Below are positions 41,124 through 44,350 of a stretch of DNA of 44,350 nucleotides, piece after piece (within the stretch, counting starts at the first letter, position 1; each line of letters begins with the position of its first letter). Made by a program: the position numbers and the translations under genes. This DNA is from Taibaiella sp. KBW10 (lineage in GTDB: Bacteria > Bacteroidota > Bacteroidia > Chitinophagales > Chitinophagaceae), in NCBI RefSeq assembly GCF_003852495.1, contig NZ_QAJI01000003.1, forward strand, positions 341,239 through 385,588. The letters run 5' to 3'. The notes below the pieces were generated by a model. It saw nothing but the letters and a program-made list of their open reading frames with translations, was not told the DNA's origin and did no database searches.

Positions 41124-42545
41124 TTGGTTACTTCAATCAACAAAAACATTTTAAAAGCCTTGGCTGTTTGCACAGGCTTTTTTTCTTTAGCATCCTGTAG
41201 AGAGCATTCTATATCTCCAAAAGGGATTATGCCGGAAGTAGATAACATTAATACCTTTGCCCTTGGTACCGGTGATTTCGATATCTCTTTTTACAACAGG
41301 CTCTCTGATTCTATCATCACCAGCAAGTTTTTCCTGACTACAGGTACCACAACCAATTATGCAATTGGCCTGGGTGGCTATACCGATCCCTTCTTTGGCA
41401 AAACGATTGCTTCTGCTTATTTACAGTTCACGCCCTATAAGAGCAACTTTAAATTTCCGGCCAATATCACGATGGATTCTGCGGTGCTGGTATTACCTTA
41501 TGCTATCAGTACAAACGGCAACAAGAGTTATGGAGACACGACCAAGTCGCTGAATCTAAAAGTGTATAAAACAACCAATAAAGTTGAGGTAACGCAAGCT
41601 TATTACAGCAACTCCAATATTGCGACAGAAACGACGCCTATAGGAAGTGCCAGTATTCCTTTTTCCCGCTATAGTAAATATAGTTCTGCGATCTTGGCAA
41701 CAGGCGATACGACTACAGGACAATTGAGGTTAAAACTCGATAATACTTTTGCTCAGGCCTTTAAAAATGCAGATACCCTTAATTTCATCAATACAAGTGC
41801 TTTCCAGGAATATTTAAAAGGGATTTACATTACACCCGATCCGGCACAGAGTATGGATTTGATGAGTTATTTCATCATCCCGACTATTGCTTCGGGCGAT
41901 CAGAAAAGCCTGAGTGCTGCACGTATCGAATTCCACTATCATACACCGGATTCGGTAATGATGAGCAGTATCATTGCAAAATATGAGGTATGTGGATTCT
42001 TTAGTAATTACAACCGTATCTATACCGGTGCCCCTGCGGCAGCTTATCTGAATAAAAATTCAGATTCTGTATTGATCCAATCGGAGCCGGGCTTTAGTAC
42101 AGACATTACCATTGATCAATTAAATAAAATACCACAAGCGGTAATCAATAAAGCCGAATTGGTCTTCACAACCGTGAACCTGGCAGGCACACTCAATAGC
42201 ATTTTCACGCCGATTGATGTTGTTACCCCTGTTTTATTGCAAAATAACCAGGAGCTTCCTTTATATGAAGTACTGGACAATAATGGTAATGCCAACACGG
42301 GCGGTTCTTTGTTTGTAAATCCTTATGCCCAAAAGAAAACAATCGGGGGTATTGAATATACCCAATACCGGATCAATATTCCACGTACCTTGCAACATAT
42401 AATTGCGGAAGGAAAAACCAAAATTACTATCCGTATCAGAGGCTCCAAAAACTACCCGGGTATGTACAGAGTCTTAGCACCGGGCATCACTTCCGGCGCA
42501 GATACGAAATTTCAATTTAATATCATTTACACTAAAAAACAATAA
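41124..42545 (+). CDS. DUF4270 family lipoprotein (473 aa)
   Basis: The signal sequence ends SLASC, a good lipobox, so the protein is lipid-anchored and probably outer-membrane. The rest has DUF4270 features: FALGTGDFDISFYNRLSDSIITS at the start, GGYTDPFFGKTIASAYLQF, and NFKFPANITMDSAVLVLPY. The C-terminus is beta-rich (RINIPRTLQHIIAEGKTKITIRI). The function of the family is unknown. The start is TTG 41124: an in-frame TAA lies at 41097 and no ATG occurs between. It lies 31 bases after the GT5-like gene and 8 bases before glmS. Confidence 0.85.
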   Translation: MVTSINKNILKALAVCTGFFSLASCREHSISPKGIMPEVDNINTFALGTGDFDISFYNRLSDSIITSKFFLTTGTTTNYAIGLGGYTDPFFGKTIASAYLQFTPYKSNFKFPANITMDSAVLVLPYAISTNGNKSYGDTTKSLNLKVYKTTNKVEVTQAYYSNSNIATETTPIGSASIPFSRYSKYSSAILATGDTTTGQLRLKLDNTFAQAFKNADTLNFINTSAFQEYLKGIYITPDPAQSMDLMSYFIIPTIASGDQKSLSAARIEFHYHTPDSVMMSSIIAKYEVCGFFSNYNRIYTGAPAAAYLNKNSDSVLIQSEPGFSTDITIDQLNKIPQAVINKAELVFTTVNLAGTLNSIFTPIDVVTPVLLQNNQELPLYEVLDNNGNANTGGSLFVNPYAQKKTIGGIEYTQYRINIPRTLQHIIAEGKTKITIRIRGSKNYPGMYRVLAPGITSGADTKFQFNIIYTKKQ

Positions 42546-42553
42546 TATCATTT

Positions 42554-44350
42554 ATGTGTGGTATCGTAGCATACATTGGGAAAAGAGAGGCTTATCCTAT
42601 CTTAATTAAAGGGCTTCAAAGACTGGAATACAGAGGTTATGACAGTGCGGGAGTAGCATTACTGAATGATACTTTGCAGGTATATAAGAAAGCAGGGAAA
42701 GTATCAGATCTACTGAAATTTACAGAAGATAAGGATGTTACCGGTACGATCGGTATCGGTCATACCCGTTGGGCTACTCACGGAGAGCCGAACGACAGAA
42801 ATGCCCATCCGCATGTATCCAATTCCGGTGAATTTGCTTTGGTTCATAACGGGATTATAGAAAACTATTCTGCCTTAAAAGAACAATTAAAAAACAGCGG
42901 TTACACGTTTACTTCTGATACCGATACGGAAGTATTGGTTAATCTTATTGAAGAAGTAAAGAAGCAAGAGCAGGTATCTCTGGAAGATGCGGTACGTATT
43001 GCCCTGAATGAGGTAATCGGTGCGTATGCTATTGTGGTAATTGACAGAGCGAACCATGACAATCTTATTGTAGCCCGTAAAGGCAGTCCTTTAGTATTGG
43101 GTATCGGCGACCAGGAGTTTTTTGTGGCTTCTGATGCATCTCCGATCATTGAATACACCAAGAATGTCGTCTATCTTGACGATCAGGAATATGCTGTTGT
43201 AGACAGACAAGGTAATTTTACGATCAAGACCCTGGGTAATGTAACGATTACACCGTTTATCCAAAAATTACAGTTAGACTTAGAATCTATTGAGAAAGGT
43301 GGCTTTGAGCATTTTATGCTGAAAGAAATCTATGAGCAACCGCGCGTAATCGCTGATGCGGTCAGAGGTCGTATGAGTGCTTCTGAAGGATGGATAAAAT
43401 TAGGTGGGGTAAATGAATTTGCCAACCGGATCAATAAGGCAAAACGCTTTGTGATCACGGCTTGTGGTACTTCATGGCACTCTGGCCTGATCGGGGAATA
43501 CCTGATCGAAACACTGGCGCGTGTACCGGTAGAGGTAGAATATGCCTCCGAGTTCCGCTACAGAAACCCGATTATTAATGAAACAGATGTAATTCTGGCA
43601 ATCTCCCAATCGGGAGAAACAGCCGATACCTTAGCGGCCATTGACATTGCCAAAGAGCGTCAGGCACTGGTATATGGTATCTGTAATGTGATTGGCTCTT
43701 CTATTGCCCGTGTATCGCATGCCGGTTCTTATACCCATGCCGGTCCGGAAATAGGCGTTGCTTCTACAAAAGCATTCTCTACGCAGGTAGTGATCTTAAC
43801 CTTAATGGCTTTACAGATTGCCCAACAAAAAGGTACCGTTTCCAACTCTTATTTACGTCAGGTGTTATATGAATTGGAGAACCTGCCTAAGAAAATGGAA
43901 AAAACGCTGGAATTAAACGACCAGATCAAAGCGATTGCGGAAAAGCTGAAAGACTCGCAAAACTTCTTGTACCTGGGTCGTGGTTACAACTTCCCGGTTG
44001 CCCTGGAAGGTGCACTGAAGCTTAAAGAAATTTCTTATATCCATGCCGAAGGTTATCCGGCTGCCGAAATGAAACACGGCCCGATCGCCCTTATTGATGA
44101 GCAAATGCCGGTAGTGGTATTGGCCACCAATGAAAGTGCTTATGAAAAAATTGTATCAAATGTACAAGAAGTAAAAGCACGTAAAGGTATCGTAATTGCT
44201 GTAGTGAATGAAGGTGATAAACAGATTAAGGAGATGGCAGATTATGTAATCGAAATTCCGCAAACTGAAGAAGTATTAACTCCTTTATTAACTGTTATTC
44301 CATTACAATTATTGTCTTATCATATCGCTGTTATGCGTGGTACGAACGTA
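42554..44350 (+). CDS. glmS: glutamine--fructose-6-phosphate aminotransferase (599 codons, 3' end outside window)
   Basis: GlmS makes glucosamine-6-phosphate from fructose-6-phosphate and glutamine, the first step to UDP-GlcNAc, peptidoglycan and lipid A. The nucleophile Cys follows Met (MCGIVAYIGKREA). The glutaminase domain has YRGYDSAGVA, HTRWATHGEP and HNGIIENY. Two SIS domains have TACGTSWHSGLIGEYLIE, SQSGETADTLAA, STKAFSTQVV and AEGYPAAEMKHGPIALI. The frame stays open to the last base, and the visible end (VMRGTNV) is about a dozen residues short of the family end. It is the third gene of the operon, 8 bases after the DUF4270 gene. Confidence 0.96.
   Translation, partial: MCGIVAYIGKREAYPILIKGLQRLEYRGYDSAGVALLNDTLQVYKKAGKVSDLLKFTEDKDVTGTIGIGHTRWATHGEPNDRNAHPHVSNSGEFALVHNGIIENYSALKEQLKNSGYTFTSDTDTEVLVNLIEEVKKQEQVSLEDAVRIALNEVIGAYAIVVIDRANHDNLIVARKGSPLVLGIGDQEFFVASDASPIIEYTKNVVYLDDQEYAVVDRQGNFTIKTLGNVTITPFIQKLQLDLESIEKGGFEHFMLKEIYEQPRVIADAVRGRMSASEGWIKLGGVNEFANRINKAKRFVITACGTSWHSGLIGEYLIETLARVPVEVEYASEFRYRNPIINETDVILAISQSGETADTLAAIDIAKERQALVYGICNVIGSSIARVSHAGSYTHAGPEIGVASTKAFSTQVVILTLMALQIAQQKGTVSNSYLRQVLYELENLPKKMEKTLELNDQIKAIAEKLKDSQNFLYLGRGYNFPVALEGALKLKEISYIHAEGYPAAEMKHGPIALIDEQMPVVVLATNESAYEKIVSNVQEVKARKGIVIAVVNEGDKQIKEMADYVIEIPQTEEVLTPLLTVIPLQLLSYHIAVMRGTNV

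Overview
The window looks like chromosome of a Bacteroidota bacterium, most likely of the Chitinophagaceae or a close relative. The evidence is a type IX secretion C-terminal sorting domain, families typical of the phylum (2TM, DUF4270, DUF6029, IPExxxVDY and DUF6597 AraC regulators), -7 promoter boxes of the form TAnnTTTG, few Shine-Dalgarno sequences, and four genes where an in-frame stop leaves TTG as the only plausible start. The genus is not settled. I see no insertion sequence, prophage, CRISPR array, rRNA or plasmid gene.

Layout. 1-3360: end of pheS, an extended SDR with a TTG start, and rho with a long disordered insert. 3380-7490: an AraC regulator with a repeat-rich promoter, a VOC protein, a DUF6265-like protein, an ABC-F ATPase and a small lipoprotein. 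7495-12990: a penicillin-binding-type serine hydrolase, a divergent LytS/LytTR two-component pair, and an AraC regulator in line with a TetX-like flavin monooxygenase. 13150-17000: tRNA-Val(GAC) and tRNA-Ala(GGC), ComEC/Rec2, a 2TM protein and lpxK, all on the minus strand. 17112-18760: mgtE and a two-helix membrane microprotein. 18820-22030: a MazG-like protein, beta-carbonic anhydrase and SulP (a likely bicarbonate/CO2 operon) and a small exported protein. 22160-28840: a 1634-residue surface protein and a DUF6029 envelope protein, the latter divergent from a TlpA-like thioredoxin. 29600-35290: a DbpA-type helicase, two lipoproteins, and minus-strand VanZ-like, gcvH, hpt and a MutS-like ATPase. 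35325-44350: pepD, an SPFH protein, an IPExxxVDY protein, an SDR (3-hydroxybutyrate dehydrogenase type), panC, and a plus-strand operon of a truncated glycogen-synthase-like protein, a DUF4270 lipoprotein and glmS, which runs off the window.

Most of this is housekeeping and envelope biology. The most unusual item is the 271-residue starch-synthase-like protein. It has lost the KxGG and TxHN signatures and the whole C-terminal domain, yet sits in a tight operon with a surface lipoprotein and glmS. Others are the possible autoregulatory site of the first AraC gene, the AraC/TetX-like unit with a well-spaced promoter, the Asn-rich Rho insert, tRNA-Val with C33, and ComEC with a metal-site-less C-terminus. 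Several terminators have perfect stems of about 20 bp with 3-4 nt loops.
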